Part shown: positions 25,988-35,379 of the stretch, piece by piece | Layout of the letters: each line of letters opens with the position of its first letter | Numbering within the stretch: position 1 is the stretch's first letter | DNA from: Gammaproteobacteria bacterium | Lineage (GTDB): Bacteria; Pseudomonadota; Gammaproteobacteria; Pseudomonadales; Alcanivoracaceae | DNA: 64,000 bases | Reading direction: 5' to 3' | Assembly (NCBI GenBank): GCA_018067045.1 | Contig: JAGPVL010000033.1 | Coordinates: 154,877-218,876, forward strand | Translations under genes and position numbers: made by a program | The notes under the pieces: generated by a model | What the model was told of the DNA's origin: nothing | The model's input: the letters and a program-made list of their open reading frames with translations, nothing else | Databases searched by the model: none

Positions 25988-26057
25988 TTTGTGGGAGCTT
26001 GCTTGCACGCGATGTGCGTTAGCTATGCGCTATCGCTGGCAAGCAAGCTCCCACAAA
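25988..26057. repeat. REP-like inverted repeat (BIME-like) after thrS
   Basis: Perfect 19-bp arms at 25988-26006 (TTTGTGGGAGCTTGCTTGC) and 26039-26057 around a 32-base centre that is itself partly symmetrical (GCGAT...ATCGC). The GTGGGAGC..GCTTGC text closely resembles Pseudomonas-type REP elements. It lies 47 bp after the thrS stop and may protect the 3' end or terminate transcription. No second copy was noticed in the window. Confidence 0.75.
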
Positions 26058-26103
26058 GATCGTGCCGGTCTTGGAAATTTCCCCCAAAAGACTCCAGAAA
26101 GAA

Positions 26104-28020
26104 TCAGACCGGCATTGCCGTTTGTTCTTTCAAAATGGCCAGTGCTTCGTCCAGTGCAATGACTTCGGTGGCTTGGCTGCCGAGGCGGCGAATCGCAACG
26201 GTGCGATCGCTCGCTTCTTGCTCGCCAATAACAAAAATGACCGGAACCTTTGCTTTCGAATGTTCGCGCACCTTGTAGCCAATCTTTTCGTTACGGTCAT
26301 CCAGTTCGGTATAGATGCCGGCGGCATTAAATAGATCGGCAACTTCTTTGGCGTAGCCATCAACGGCGTTGGTGATCGTCGCAACCGTAATCGGGTGTGG
26401 CGATAACCAAAGCGGCAAATAGCCGGCGGTAGATTCGATCAGAATGCCGAGGAAGCGTTCTAGCGATCCCAGTACGGCGCGATGCAACATAACCGGGCGG
26501 TGGCGCGCAGAGTCTTCGCCAACGTACTCGGCGTCGAGTCGTTCCGGTAGAACAAAATCCACTTGCAGGGTGCCGCATTGCCAGTCCCGACCGATTGCGT
26601 CGCGCAACTGGAACTCCAGCTTAGGCCCGTAAAACGCGCCTTCGCCGGGGTTCAAAATATAGTCTAGACCAACACTTTCAACGGCTTCTTTTAAGGCGGC
26701 TTCGGCGCGATCCCAAGTTTCATCAGAGCCCGAGCGTTTCGCTGGGCGATCAGAAAACATTACTTTAATTTCAGTAAAGCCGAAGTCTTTGTAGACCTCC
26801 TGCAGCATGGTAATAAAATCAGCAGTCTCGCCATTAATTTGCGCTTCAGTACAGAAAATATGCGCGTCATCTTGGCCGAAGGTGCGTGCGCGCATTAAGC
26901 CGTGCAGTGCGCCGTGAGCTTCGTTGCGGAACAGGGTGGTGAACTCGCCCAAACGAATAGGCAGGTCGCGATAACTTTTCAATCCTTGCTTAAAGATTTG
27001 CACGTGGCCGGGGCAGTTCATTGGTTTAATGGCCATGTCGCGGTGATCGTGGGTGCAGATGGTGAACATGTCGTCACCATACTTTTCCCAGTGACCGGAC
27101 TGTTCCCAGAGCACGCGATCCATCATTTGCGGTGTGGACACTTCTTGGTAGCCAGTGCGCTCCATCTTTCCGCGAATATAATTTTCGAGCGCACGACGTA
27201 AGCGCCAGCCTTTCGGATGCCAGAACATGGAGCCCACCGCTTCTTCTTGCTGGTGGAACAAGCCCATTTCTTTACCAAGTTTACGGTGGTCACGCTTCGC
27301 CGCTTCTTCGAGCTGCGTTTGATATGCCTTGAGTTCTTTTTTGTCGCGCCATGCGGTGCCGTAAATGCGTTGCAGTTGCGGGTTGTTGCTGTCGCCACGC
27401 CAATACGCGCCAGCCACTTTAGTCAGTGCGAAGCCGTCACCGAGTTTGCTGGTAGCAGGCAGATGTGGGCCGCGGCACAAATCAATAAAATCGCCTTGGC
27501 GGTACAGGCTGACTTCTTGGTCGGCGGGTAAGTCACCAATGATCTCGGCTTTAAAGGTTTCGCCTTTTTCGAGGAAAAACGTTACCGCTTCATCGCGATT
27601 CCAGACTTCACGACGAATCTGTTCGTTGCGGCGGACAATGTCGAGCATGCGCTTTTCAATGGACACGAGGTCGTCTGGTGTAAAGGCCGTCTCGCGATGG
27701 AAGTCGTAATAGAAGCCGTTTTCGATGGTCGGCCCGATCGTTACCTGAGTGTCGGTAAACAGCTCTTGTACCGCTTCGGCCATGATGTGGGCGGCGTCGT
27801 GGCGGATAAGCTCGAGCGCGTCATCGTGCTCGCGGCCAATTAATTCGACGCTAGCGCCGTCAGGAACTGGCAGATAGATGTCCTTGAGTTCACCATTGAC
27901 CTTGATCGCAAGTGATTGTTTTGCCAGCTTTTTGCTGATGCGCTCGGCGATTTCAACGCCGCTGGCGAGTTGTTCGAAGGACATCGTTGCGCCATCGGGC
28001 AAACGGTAGGAAGCTGTCAT
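26104..28020 (-). CDS. thrS: Threonyl-tRNA synthetase
   Basis: Class II synthetase that charges tRNA-Thr and edits misactivated serine. The 638-residue protein has the full domain set: an N-terminal TGS domain (about residues 1-60), the editing domain with LIRHDAAHIMAEA (about 70-83), the catalytic core with the zinc Cys in AIKPMNCPGHVQIF (about 330-343), and the anticodon-binding domain ending LDEALAILKEQTAMPV. In many gammaproteobacteria thrS is followed by infC-rpmI-rplT; here hisI and cysS follow instead and infC is absent. Confidence 0.98.
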   Translation of the reverse strand: MTASYRLPDGATMSFEQLASGVEIAERISKKLAKQSLAIKVNGELKDIYLPVPDGASVELIGREHDDALELIRHDAAHIMAEAVQELFTDTQVTIGPTIENGFYYDFHRETAFTPDDLVSIEKRMLDIVRRNEQIRREVWNRDEAVTFFLEKGETFKAEIIGDLPADQEVSLYRQGDFIDLCRGPHLPATSKLGDGFALTKVAGAYWRGDSNNPQLQRIYGTAWRDKKELKAYQTQLEEAAKRDHRKLGKEMGLFHQQEEAVGSMFWHPKGWRLRRALENYIRGKMERTGYQEVSTPQMMDRVLWEQSGHWEKYGDDMFTICTHDHRDMAIKPMNCPGHVQIFKQGLKSYRDLPIRLGEFTTLFRNEAHGALHGLMRARTFGQDDAHIFCTEAQINGETADFITMLQEVYKDFGFTEIKVMFSDRPAKRSGSDETWDRAEAALKEAVESVGLDYILNPGEGAFYGPKLEFQLRDAIGRDWQCGTLQVDFVLPERLDAEYVGEDSARHRPVMLHRAVLGSLERFLGILIESTAGYLPLWLSPHPITVATITNAVDGYAKEVADLFNAAGIYTELDDRNEKIGYKVREHSKAKVPVIFVIGEQEASDRTVAIRRLGSQATEVIALDEALAILKEQTAMPV

Positions 28021-28301
28021 GGAAGTTCTTCATTATCAGAGGGTTCCGGAACCGCAGAAGTCTAGGCAATCGGCGCCCTCGCATCAAGGAGGATGGCGCG
28101 TCTAATCCGAGTCCTTTGCTAGACGGGGCTAAGGTGGCGCAACCAAAGTCGCGGCTGGCAGGGAATGTTGGAGAGCAAGAGGCATTATCGAGTGTGGCGC
28201 TTTGCCACTAGAGGCCATCCCAGCCTATGCTATAGCGACGTTAATTGTTGAATGAAAGTTGCTGAACTAAAGTTGATGGATCTCGTTGGCGGGCATACAT
28301 A

Positions 28302-30497
28302 ATGGACTATCTCGAACAAATCTCGCTTCCTCATTACAAGCGGCTGGTGCAGGTGGCGCAGACGCTGACCGCTCAGCACGACATCTCGCGGCTGTGTGAA
28401 ACGATTCTTGAAGAGGCGCGGGCGCTGACGCATGCGGATGGCGGCACTCTCTATATGGTTGAGGGGCACGCTAACGCCACTCGGCTAGAGTTTGCGATTG
28501 TGCGCAACCGTACGCTCGGCTTGAGTTTGGGTGGCTCCAGCGGCCGCGCATTAAGCTATCCAGCGATTCCTCTGCATAAAGACAATCAGCCTAACCATCA
28601 GAATGTTGCCTCTCACACAGGTCTGACCGGTGAGTTGGTCAATATTGACGATGTTTATGCGGTGCAGGAGTTCGACTTTGCTGGAACTCGCGCCTTTGAT
28701 GCTCAATTTGGCTACAAGACCCGCTCGGTACTGACGGTGCCGCTGATGACCGACTTTGGTGAGTTGGTTGCCGTGCTGCAGCTATTGAATGCTACCGATC
28801 CCGTGAGTGGCGAGGTGATTCCGTTTAGCGCTGAGATTGAGCCTGTTGTGAGAGTGCTGGCGAGCTTCGCTGCGATCGCGATACAGCAACAGCGCGCGAT
28901 CCATGATCAAAAAGAATTGTTGGTCGCCCTGTCTGGCGAGCCAAACACCGGACGCTTGCTTGAGCGCATATTGAGTGAGGCGCAAGCGATTACCCACGCT
29001 GACGGCGGTTCTTTGTACTTGCTTCGAGAGGACGAAAAGGGAGCGGATTTACACGGCGGAAATAGATCGCCGCGCCTAGAATTTGCGTTGGTGCGTAATG
29101 ATTCGCTGAAAATCAATCAGGGAGGGTCTGGCGCGGACATTAGCTTGGCGCCCATTGCGTTGCGCTTAGCGGACGGTTCTGAAAACCATCATCACGTAGC
29201 GGCGCATACTGCCCTCACGTGCGCGGTCGTTAATATTCCGGATGCCTATGCGTCGGAGCAGTTTGATTTTTCCGGCACCCAAGCATTTGATAAGAAGCAT
29301 GGTTATCGCTCGGTATCTTTTCTGACTATTCCGCTTATGAATCACTTAAACGAAGTGATTGGCGTCTTACAGTTAGTGAATGCGCGCCATCCGAAGACGC
29401 GAGAGATTATTCCATTCTCTGAATACGTGGAGCCATTGGCTAGAGCATTGGCAAGCTATGCAGCCATTGCGTTGAATAATTTAATTTTGGTGCAAGAGCT
29501 TAAGAATCTTCTCGACGCCTTTATTAAAGTTATCGCGCAAGCCATTGATGCAAAAAGTCCACATACATCTGGTCATTGCCAGCGTGTGCCGTTGCTGACC
29601 GAAATGATTGCGCGTGCGGCTTGTGTTGATGAAACAACGTTCGTCGATTTTAATTTTGATGAAGATGGCTGGTATGAACTACATGTCGCGGCATGGCTAC
29701 ATGATTGCGGTAAGCTGTCGACGCCGGATTCAGTGCTGGACAAATCGACTAAGCTGCACACGCTGACGGACCGTATTGATAGTGTCGAAACGCGTTTCGC
29801 GGTAATGCGTATGCAGAAAGAAAATGACATGCTGCGAGCGATTATTGCGGCGCCTGATCAGCGTGATGTACTGCAAAAACAACTCGATCATGATCTAGTT
29901 GAAATGGCAGATGATCTGGCTTTCATCCAGACCGCCAATAAAGGCGGTGAGTTTATGGCAGAAGAAAGCAAGGATCGAGTGAGAAAGTTGGCGCAATACA
30001 GTTGGCTCGATAGCGAAGGTAAGGAGCGCCCTCTACTGGATGAAGACGAAGTGTACAATCTGTGCATCGAGCGCGGCACGCTGACACATGAAGAGCGGCA
30101 GGTTATTAATAACCACATGCAGGTGACGATTGATATGCTTGAATCGTTGCCGTTTCCGCGCAAATTGCGACGGGTGCCGGAGTATGCGGGTGGTCACCAT
30201 GAGAAGATGGATGGCAGTGGTTTTCCGCGAGGTTTAACCCGTCAGCAAATGTCGTTGCCTGCTAGAATGATGGCAATTGCGGATATATTTGAGGCGTTAA
30301 CGGCGAAAGATCGACCGTATAAAGACCCTATGAAAATCTCGCAGGCCTTGTCGATTCTGAAAAAGATGCGCGAAGGCGATCATATCGATCCGGACCTGTA
30401 CGAACTCTTTTTACGCCAGCGTGTCTGGGAGAAATATGCGAAACAAGTTCTTGATGATGAGCAATTGGATGTTACCGACCCGAGCCCTTATTTTTAG
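28302..30497 (+). CDS. GAF-GAF-HD-GYP cyclic-di-GMP phosphodiesterase
   Basis: A 731-residue cytoplasmic sensor. Two tandem GAF domains (about residues 20-190 and 210-380) each contain the pattern ARALTHADGGTLYM / AQAITHADGGSLYL and the late PLM..LGVLQLVNA strand, so they arose by duplication. The HD-GYP domain follows. Its metal pair is HDCGK at about residue 467 (canonical HDIGK) and the HHEKMDGSGFPRGL motif is near 631 (canonical HHExxDGxGYP). About 110 residues are inserted between HDCGK and the LTHEER..INNHM helix, where compact HD-GYPs have a short loop. It likely hydrolyses c-di-GMP in response to a small ligand. It overlaps the next gene. Confidence 0.9.
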   Translation: MDYLEQISLPHYKRLVQVAQTLTAQHDISRLCETILEEARALTHADGGTLYMVEGHANATRLEFAIVRNRTLGLSLGGSSGRALSYPAIPLHKDNQPNHQNVASHTGLTGELVNIDDVYAVQEFDFAGTRAFDAQFGYKTRSVLTVPLMTDFGELVAVLQLLNATDPVSGEVIPFSAEIEPVVRVLASFAAIAIQQQRAIHDQKELLVALSGEPNTGRLLERILSEAQAITHADGGSLYLLREDEKGADLHGGNRSPRLEFALVRNDSLKINQGGSGADISLAPIALRLADGSENHHHVAAHTALTCAVVNIPDAYASEQFDFSGTQAFDKKHGYRSVSFLTIPLMNHLNEVIGVLQLVNARHPKTREIIPFSEYVEPLARALASYAAIALNNLILVQELKNLLDAFIKVIAQAIDAKSPHTSGHCQRVPLLTEMIARAACVDETTFVDFNFDEDGWYELHVAAWLHDCGKLSTPDSVLDKSTKLHTLTDRIDSVETRFAVMRMQKENDMLRAIIAAPDQRDVLQKQLDHDLVEMADDLAFIQTANKGGEFMAEESKDRVRKLAQYSWLDSEGKERPLLDEDEVYNLCIERGTLTHEERQVINNHMQVTIDMLESLPFPRKLRRVPEYAGGHHEKMDGSGFPRGLTRQQMSLPARMMAIADIFEALTAKDRPYKDPMKISQALSILKKMREGDHIDPDLYELFLRQRVWEKYAKQVLDDEQLDVTDPSPYF

Positions 30498-31338
30498 TGC
30501 TCTTTTTTCTTTATCTTCTTTTCTGCAGGCGGATGCGCTGCTGTTATCTTTGCAGGGTGTGCCTGCGCCAGGCGCATTGTTGATTGGGCGTGCTGTGCCG
30601 GGGGTAGACGTTTTGCTGGGCGACAGTTTGCTGACGCAAACTCCTGACGGCCATTTTGTATTGGGCTTTGGCCGCGACGAGAGTGGCCGCAAGGCGCTAA
30701 CGTTGCGCGGTAAAGATCAGTATGGCAATCGGCAGGAAGAAACCCATGAGTTTGTGTTACGTGCTCGTGAGTGGCGTATGCAGCGCGTTGAAGGTGTGCC
30801 ACAGGAAACGGTTACGCCGCCACCAGAGCGATTAGAAAGAATTCGCAAAGAAGGGGCGCTTGTAGCGGCAGCGAGGCGAGTGAGTTCATCGCGCCGTGAC
30901 TTTTTGACGCCTTTTGTGTGGCCAGCTACGGGGCCCATCACTGGTGTGTATGGCAGTCAGCGAGTTTACAACGGTGAACCGAAGAATCCTCACTACGGTG
31001 TTGATATTGCTGGGCCCAAAGGCGCGCCAGTGATTGCGCCTGCTGGCGGGAAGGTGACGCTGGTGCACCCAGATATGTTTTATTCTGGCGGCACCTTATT
31101 GATTGATCATGGGTACGGTATTTCGTCGACATTTATTCACTTGAGTAAAGTGTTGGTCAAGGAAGGCCAGGAAGTGAAGCGCGGAGAGCTTGTTGGTGAA
31201 ATTGGTGCTAGCGGGCGAGCGACCGGCCCGCATTTGGACTGGCGCATGAATTGGTTTAAGGAAAGGCTCGATCCGCAATGGTTTATGTCTGGAGAAGACC
31301 TTCAAGCTGTTCAGGCAGGCCGTCCTGCAGGACGCTGA
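30469..31338 (+). CDS. M23-family peptidoglycan endopeptidase
   Basis: An exported LytM-type protein of 289 residues. The signal peptide is LIFSALFSLSSFLQADA. An N-terminal beta-rich region precedes the peptidase core, with HYGVDIAGPKGAPV (first Zn His/Asp pair) and the late GPHLDWRMNW segment. In LytM the latter reads HxH; here the second His is Asp, a substitution that I recall in several proteobacterial M23 subgroups. The other landmarks (GGTLLIDHGYGISSTFIHLS and GEIGASGRATGPH) are intact. The ATG at 30469 overlaps the HD-GYP gene by 29 bp and has a GAG upstream; earlier Mets extend the overlap. Probably cuts cross-links in the periplasm. Confidence 0.85.
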   Translation: MLPTRALIFSALFSLSSFLQADALLLSLQGVPAPGALLIGRAVPGVDVLLGDSLLTQTPDGHFVLGFGRDESGRKALTLRGKDQYGNRQEETHEFVLRAREWRMQRVEGVPQETVTPPPERLERIRKEGALVAAARRVSSSRRDFLTPFVWPATGPITGVYGSQRVYNGEPKNPHYGVDIAGPKGAPVIAPAGGKVTLVHPDMFYSGGTLLIDHGYGISSTFIHLSKVLVKEGQEVKRGELVGEIGASGRATGPHLDWRMNWFKERLDPQWFMSGEDLQAVQAGRPAGR

Positions 31339-31415
31339 GTTGATGGCATATTTACTAACGATTTAGGTGGCTTACGTTTCCTGCGTTTCGCTTCCCGTGC
31401 GTTTACTCCGAGCTG

Positions 31416-32639
31416 CTAGATATGTTTAAACGTACCATCTTCATCAAGATAGATGGTTTTGTTTCGACCGGCGCCTTTGGCTTCATATAATGCCTCGTCG
31501 GCTCGTTTGATCATCTCTTCGGAGCGAGTGATACCCGCTACTAAGCCGGTGATTCCAATGCTGATGGTAACGACATTGTTGGCGCGCGAGCCGCTGTGTT
31601 CAATGCCTAGTTGTTCTATCCGAGTGCGTAATCGTTCTGCAAACATAACCGCGTCGTTTTCCTGAATTCCACTCAGCACCACAATGAACTCTTCGCCGCC
31701 GTAGCGCGCCACAAAGTCTTTGTCGCTTCGAATCATTGAGATTGGGACATCAGTAATTTGCTTAAGGCAGTCATCGCCAGCTGGGTGCCCGTAGGCGTCA
31801 TTAAATTGCTTAAAGAAATCAATATCGAACAAAATGACGTAGAGCTGTCCGAGCTGTTGATTCTGGCGTGCGTGGTGGATAAGTGAGCCAAGCCGAACAG
31901 CCATGCCACGCCGATTGACGGCACCGGTTAAAGCATCTTCGTTGGCTTCGCTGGCAAGGGCTTGGTTGGCCGAGTGCAATTCGTTTCGGTGCATGGCGAG
32001 CACGCGCTCTGCCAGAAAGTGTTGTCGTTGCAAGCGTTCAAAAAAGTAATGGCCGACGAGGCTAAGCAGGGCAGATGCCGATACCAAAAAGAATATTGCC
32101 GCGGACAGGCTGACGTGCACGCGGTGATCAACGGCGAGAAAGATGATGAGTATGGTCAGAATGAGCAAGGAAACGGAAAGCGCCCAGTACAGGCTTATTC
32201 GGAAAATAGTCGCCATAAGCAGGATAGGCAAAATGCTGCCTATGTAATAGATATAGGCAAGAGGGTGGTCTGTGCTAAATGCCGTGTAGTTATGCGTTGC
32301 AGCGATAGTGAGAGCGGTAACAGCAATAGCCGGCTGCAATAGTTGGGGGTGCTCGTCGGTATAGGCGAGCCACCACACCGCTGCGACAGGTATAAATGAA
32401 AATAGGCGTAGGCGCCAGTTCTGCTCGAGCAGCGCAACACTGACGCTGCTCTCGACGAGAAGGGCGGCAGCGTACAGCAGCAAAATTACTGTGACGGAGC
32501 TAATGATGATGCTGCGGGAAAACTGCAGTAGGTAGCGAATGAAATCGCCTTCCAATGGGCGAGGAAGCCTCAGGTGCCACGGGATGGGTAGATCGCTGCC
32601 ACTAGGTAGTGGCTGGGCAGTTCTCGGACTGTCAGACAT
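31416..32639 (-). CDS. Membrane-bound diguanylate cyclase (GGDEF)
   Basis: A 407-residue inner-membrane protein that should make c-di-GMP from two GTP. About six hydrophobic helices occupy residues 45-200, with no recognised ligand domain, then a GGDEF domain: DALTGAVNRRGMAV, YVILFDIDFFKQFNDAYGHPAGDDCL and ARYGGEEFIVVLSG. The active-site GGEEF is intact. The inhibitory RxxD site five residues before it is not conserved (SDKD). Two starts are possible, 32657 and 32639; a GAGGGA lies upstream of the second, which is used here. It lies convergent to the M23 gene. Confidence 0.9.
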   Translation of the reverse strand: MSDSPRTAQPLPSGSDLPIPWHLRLPRPLEGDFIRYLLQFSRSIIISSVTVILLLYAAALLVESSVSVALLEQNWRLRLFSFIPVAAVWWLAYTDEHPQLLQPAIAVTALTIAATHNYTAFSTDHPLAYIYYIGSILPILLMATIFRISLYWALSVSLLILTILIIFLAVDHRVHVSLSAAIFFLVSASALLSLVGHYFFERLQRQHFLAERVLAMHRNELHSANQALASEANEDALTGAVNRRGMAVRLGSLIHHARQNQQLGQLYVILFDIDFFKQFNDAYGHPAGDDCLKQITDVPISMIRSDKDFVARYGGEEFIVVLSGIQENDAVMFAERLRTRIEQLGIEHSGSRANNVVTISIGITGLVAGITRSEEMIKRADEALYEAKGAGRNKTIYLDEDGTFKHI

Positions 32640-32657
32640 CGGCGCATGTTCCCTCAT

Positions 32658-33017
32658 GCTTTATTCTTAGTACAGTAGCACTCTACGACAGACCTTACCA
32701 TGGCTACTTTCTAGCAAGCCCATTTTTATTGAATCTCACTTCCGCCCCTAATTACGATGCCTCGATGAAATCAATCCAATATTAATCCGAAGCCGCGACG
32801 ATGGTAAGCAATCTGGGAAAGCATGAGTTGATGCCAATTTGACAGTATTCGAATGGCGTAGCTTTCCCGATATAACTGATAGAGAGAAAGATTTCTGCGG
32901 CGGGGCCGGTAGCACAGCGTCAGCCAATTCTAATAACAATAATCGTCATCGAAAGCGCCGGCTTGGTTGCATGGATTTTTCCTATCACCTAACTCAATTG
33001 TTTCAGGAGATTCGGAA
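32658..33017. other. Control region between a diguanylate cyclase gene and cqsA
   Basis: 360 bp between divergent genes. A perfect TTGACA occurs at 32839-32844 on the plus strand but the nearest TATAAC (32871-32876) is 26 bp away, so no standard sigma-70 promoter can be assigned. In-frame codons upstream of the cqsA ATG are open but lack family similarity. Confidence 0.45.
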
Positions 33018-34304
33018 ATGTTAGCAAGCTTAGCGGAGTTTCGAACGCCATCATTGCCATTGCATAATGCGCCGTCATTTTTGCAGCGCCGTATGGATGC
33101 CTTCTACATAGATCGCATGGAAAACACCTGGGGGGGTAAACATATTATGCACGGGGCTACGCCTGGGGCCGGGGCGGTACAGTTAATGAGCAATGATTAC
33201 CTATCGCTTGTTAATCATCCCAAAATCATTGAAGCGCAAGTAAAAAGCTTACGTTCGGCTAGCCGTGAGGTGGTGATGTCGGGTGTGTTTATGCATGGCC
33301 AGAATCCAGTCAGTGAACTTGAGTCTAGGTTGGCAATGTTTAGCGGCTACGAAGCGGCGGTGCTTTCGCAATCAGGCTATGCCGCGAATGTTGGCCTAAT
33401 ACAAGCGTTAGCGGATGAGAATGTGCCCGTCTATATTGATGTGCATGCGCACGCTTCGCTGTGGGAAGGCATTATTAGTGCGGGTGCGACTGCGCGACCA
33501 TTTCGGCACAACGACTTCGATCACTTAAAGAGGCAGATGAAAATCCACGGACCTGGTGTTTTGTGTATTGATTCGGTTTATAGCACGCTCGGCTCCGTGG
33601 CGCCGCTGGCCGACATAGTGGCGGCAGCGGAATCAGAAGGGTGTTTGATTATTGTCGACGAGTCACATTCGCTTGGCACACATGGTGAGGGGGGCGCGGG
33701 CCTAGTGGCCGAGGCGGGACTTCAATCACGAGTCCATTTTGTTACCGCCAGCATGGCGAAAGCGTTTGCTGGAAGAGCAGGCCTGATTTTATGTTCAGAA
33801 GAGTTCCGTGAGTATTTTCGTTGTACTGCTCGGCCGGCAATTTTTAGCTCCGGGCTATTAAGTCACGAAGTGGCGGGGCTCAATGCGACGTTAGATCTAA
33901 TTAAAAAAGATGATTGGCGCCGCACTCAGTTGTTCCGTAATGCGCAGCGTTTACGTAGCGGTATCGCGGGACTCGGCTATAACCTCGGGTCATGCGCATC
34001 ACAGATTATTCCGATTGAATCAGGTGTCGAGCCTGCGACACTAAAATTGCGTGAAACGCTTGAGCGATACGGAATTTTCGGAGCGGTGTTTTGCGCGCCG
34101 GCAACGCCGCAAAAGCGCTCGATGGTGCGGTTGTCGGTGAACGCTGAATTGTCATTTGCGCAGATTGACTATGTTGTTCGAGCGTTAGGTGAAATGCGTG
34201 ATGAAGTGGGGATGTGGAACTGGGCGTCCACACTAAGAGGGCGCTCTCGTAACGGCGCAGCTCAATCTGTTATGTCGAGAGGCGGCACGATTTTGGCCTG
34301 CTAG
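33018..34304 (+). CDS. cqsA: Alpha-hydroxyketone autoinducer synthase (CqsA/LqsA)
   Basis: PLP-dependent alpha-oxoamine synthase of the class that makes CAI-1/LAI-1-type alpha-hydroxyketone signals from an acyl-CoA and an amino acid or SAM. The 428-residue product has MSNDYLSLVNHPKI at about 57-70, the cofactor Asp in IIVDESHSLGTHGEGG (Asp214), and the PLP lysine Lys248 in TASMAKAFAGRAG. That sequence is characteristic of CqsA, as opposed to KBL, ALAS or BioF. AGGAG stands eight bases before the ATG; an upstream in-frame Met is ignored. A 30-residue C-terminal extension exceeds Vibrio CqsA (389 residues). Convergent with lqsR-lqsS genes, which completes a quorum-sensing set. Confidence 0.9.
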   Translation: MLASLAEFRTPSLPLHNAPSFLQRRMDAFYIDRMENTWGGKHIMHGATPGAGAVQLMSNDYLSLVNHPKIIEAQVKSLRSASREVVMSGVFMHGQNPVSELESRLAMFSGYEAAVLSQSGYAANVGLIQALADENVPVYIDVHAHASLWEGIISAGATARPFRHNDFDHLKRQMKIHGPGVLCIDSVYSTLGSVAPLADIVAAAESEGCLIIVDESHSLGTHGEGGAGLVAEAGLQSRVHFVTASMAKAFAGRAGLILCSEEFREYFRCTARPAIFSSGLLSHEVAGLNATLDLIKKDDWRRTQLFRNAQRLRSGIAGLGYNLGSCASQIIPIESGVEPATLKLRETLERYGIFGAVFCAPATPQKRSMVRLSVNAELSFAQIDYVVRALGEMRDEVGMWNWASTLRGRSRNGAAQSVMSRGGTILAC

Positions 34305-34319
34305 TGCTAGCGACTGTTC

Positions 34320-34348
34320 AAAATCACGCGGCGCGTTTCGCCGCGTGA
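34320..34348 (-). terminator. Terminator of the lqsS-lqsR transcript
   Basis: TCACGCGGCG/CGCCGCGTGA 10-bp stem (34324-34333 with 34339-34348), loop of five, followed on the minus strand by TTTT (complement of 34323-34320). No T-tract follows on the plus strand, so it serves the regulator genes rather than cqsA. Confidence 0.75.
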
Positions 34349-34365
34349 CGGCGTACTTTAAAGCT

Positions 34366-35379
34366 TTATTTTGATCGTTCGTCAAGTTTGTTCAGATAGA
34401 CCTCGTAGCTTGAGGTTTCACTGTCGTACTCGATATCAGCAGGAGGATTAGGAATTAGCGCGCAGAACCATTTCTCTTGGCCGCCGAGTTTGGTGGCGGA
34501 ATAAAGGTAATCTTCCCAGACGAAGGGTTCGTCCTCTTCCGTTTCTTCCGGCGTTTCCCATAGCCATGGAATGAACTTTCCGGATGAAACTTTTTGGATG
34601 AAGCTTGTGGGTGGCTTATGTTTCTTTATAGAGAAAAGATACTGCTGAAGCTCAGCTTCACTAAAAATAATGAGCCTACTCAATTCTCCGCTATCGCTAA
34701 CGAGAATAAATCCAGATGGATCTTCAACGTAGTAATATTCTACGAAAGAATGACTCTTTTGAATGGAAAAGAAATAGTCAATGAAGTCCTCATTGTAAAT
34801 AAATTCTGGGGACTTGAGGGCAAGAAGGCTTTGAATTAATGCTGAAACCTCCGAGAAATACTTACGTTGGCAGTCAGCGATGGTTTGGTTGATCTTTTCC
34901 GTAATAGCAGGGTCGCTTTTCATAAGGAATCGATCAATGATGCCGTTGTTAAACGCTGCAACGGCAATTTTCTCGTCAGCGACGCCGGTTAGTAGAATTT
35001 TCTTTACCCGTCGGTCACGTATTTTCTGGCAAAAGTCGAGGCCATTCATTTCTGGCATGTCGTAATCAACAATGACCACAGAAATATCTTGGAAGCGTGA
35101 TGGGTCGCTAATCTCGCGTTCAATTAACGTAAGGTCGAGCCTGAGAATGTCTTCATTGGCTGTTTGCGCATCACGATAATACGAAAAGCAACGTTGATCC
35201 AAGTGTACTTTTAGGGCGCTGTCATTGATGTGGTTGAGCGCTTCATTTGCCGAAGAAAAACATATGTTGGCAAGATTTTCATCGAGATGAAGCGTGAAGT
35301 TGTCTAGAAATCGCTGATTGTCATCAACCAAAACAACAGTGGTGGGATAATAGTAGGGTAAAATAGATGCTTTAATCAT
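34366..35379 (-). CDS. LqsR-like response regulator
   Basis: A 337-residue regulator with an N-terminal receiver domain: acidic pair Asp19-Asp20 (VVLVDDNQRF), phospho-acceptor Asp105 in VVIVDYDMPEMNG, TGVADE near 131, and the conserved Lys154 (FLMKSD). About 45 residues are inserted between the second and third strands, which moves the acceptor from the usual 55 to 105, close to Asp108 of Legionella LqsR. The C-terminal half (160-337) has no helix-turn-helix and no known output motif; it is rich in aromatic and acidic residues (EYYYVEDPSGFILVSDSGEL). Its ATG overlaps the kinase stop by 4 bp. The assignment rests on receiver architecture plus neighbours. Confidence 0.8.
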   Translation of the reverse strand: MIKASILPYYYPTTVVLVDDNQRFLDNFTLHLDENLANICFSSANEALNHINDSALKVHLDQRCFSYYRDAQTANEDILRLDLTLIEREISDPSRFQDISVVIVDYDMPEMNGLDFCQKIRDRRVKKILLTGVADEKIAVAAFNNGIIDRFLMKSDPAITEKINQTIADCQRKYFSEVSALIQSLLALKSPEFIYNEDFIDYFFSIQKSHSFVEYYYVEDPSGFILVSDSGELSRLIIFSEAELQQYLFSIKKHKPPTSFIQKVSSGKFIPWLWETPEETEEDEPFVWEDYLYSATKLGGQEKWFCALIPNPPADIEYDSETSSYEVYLNKLDERSK

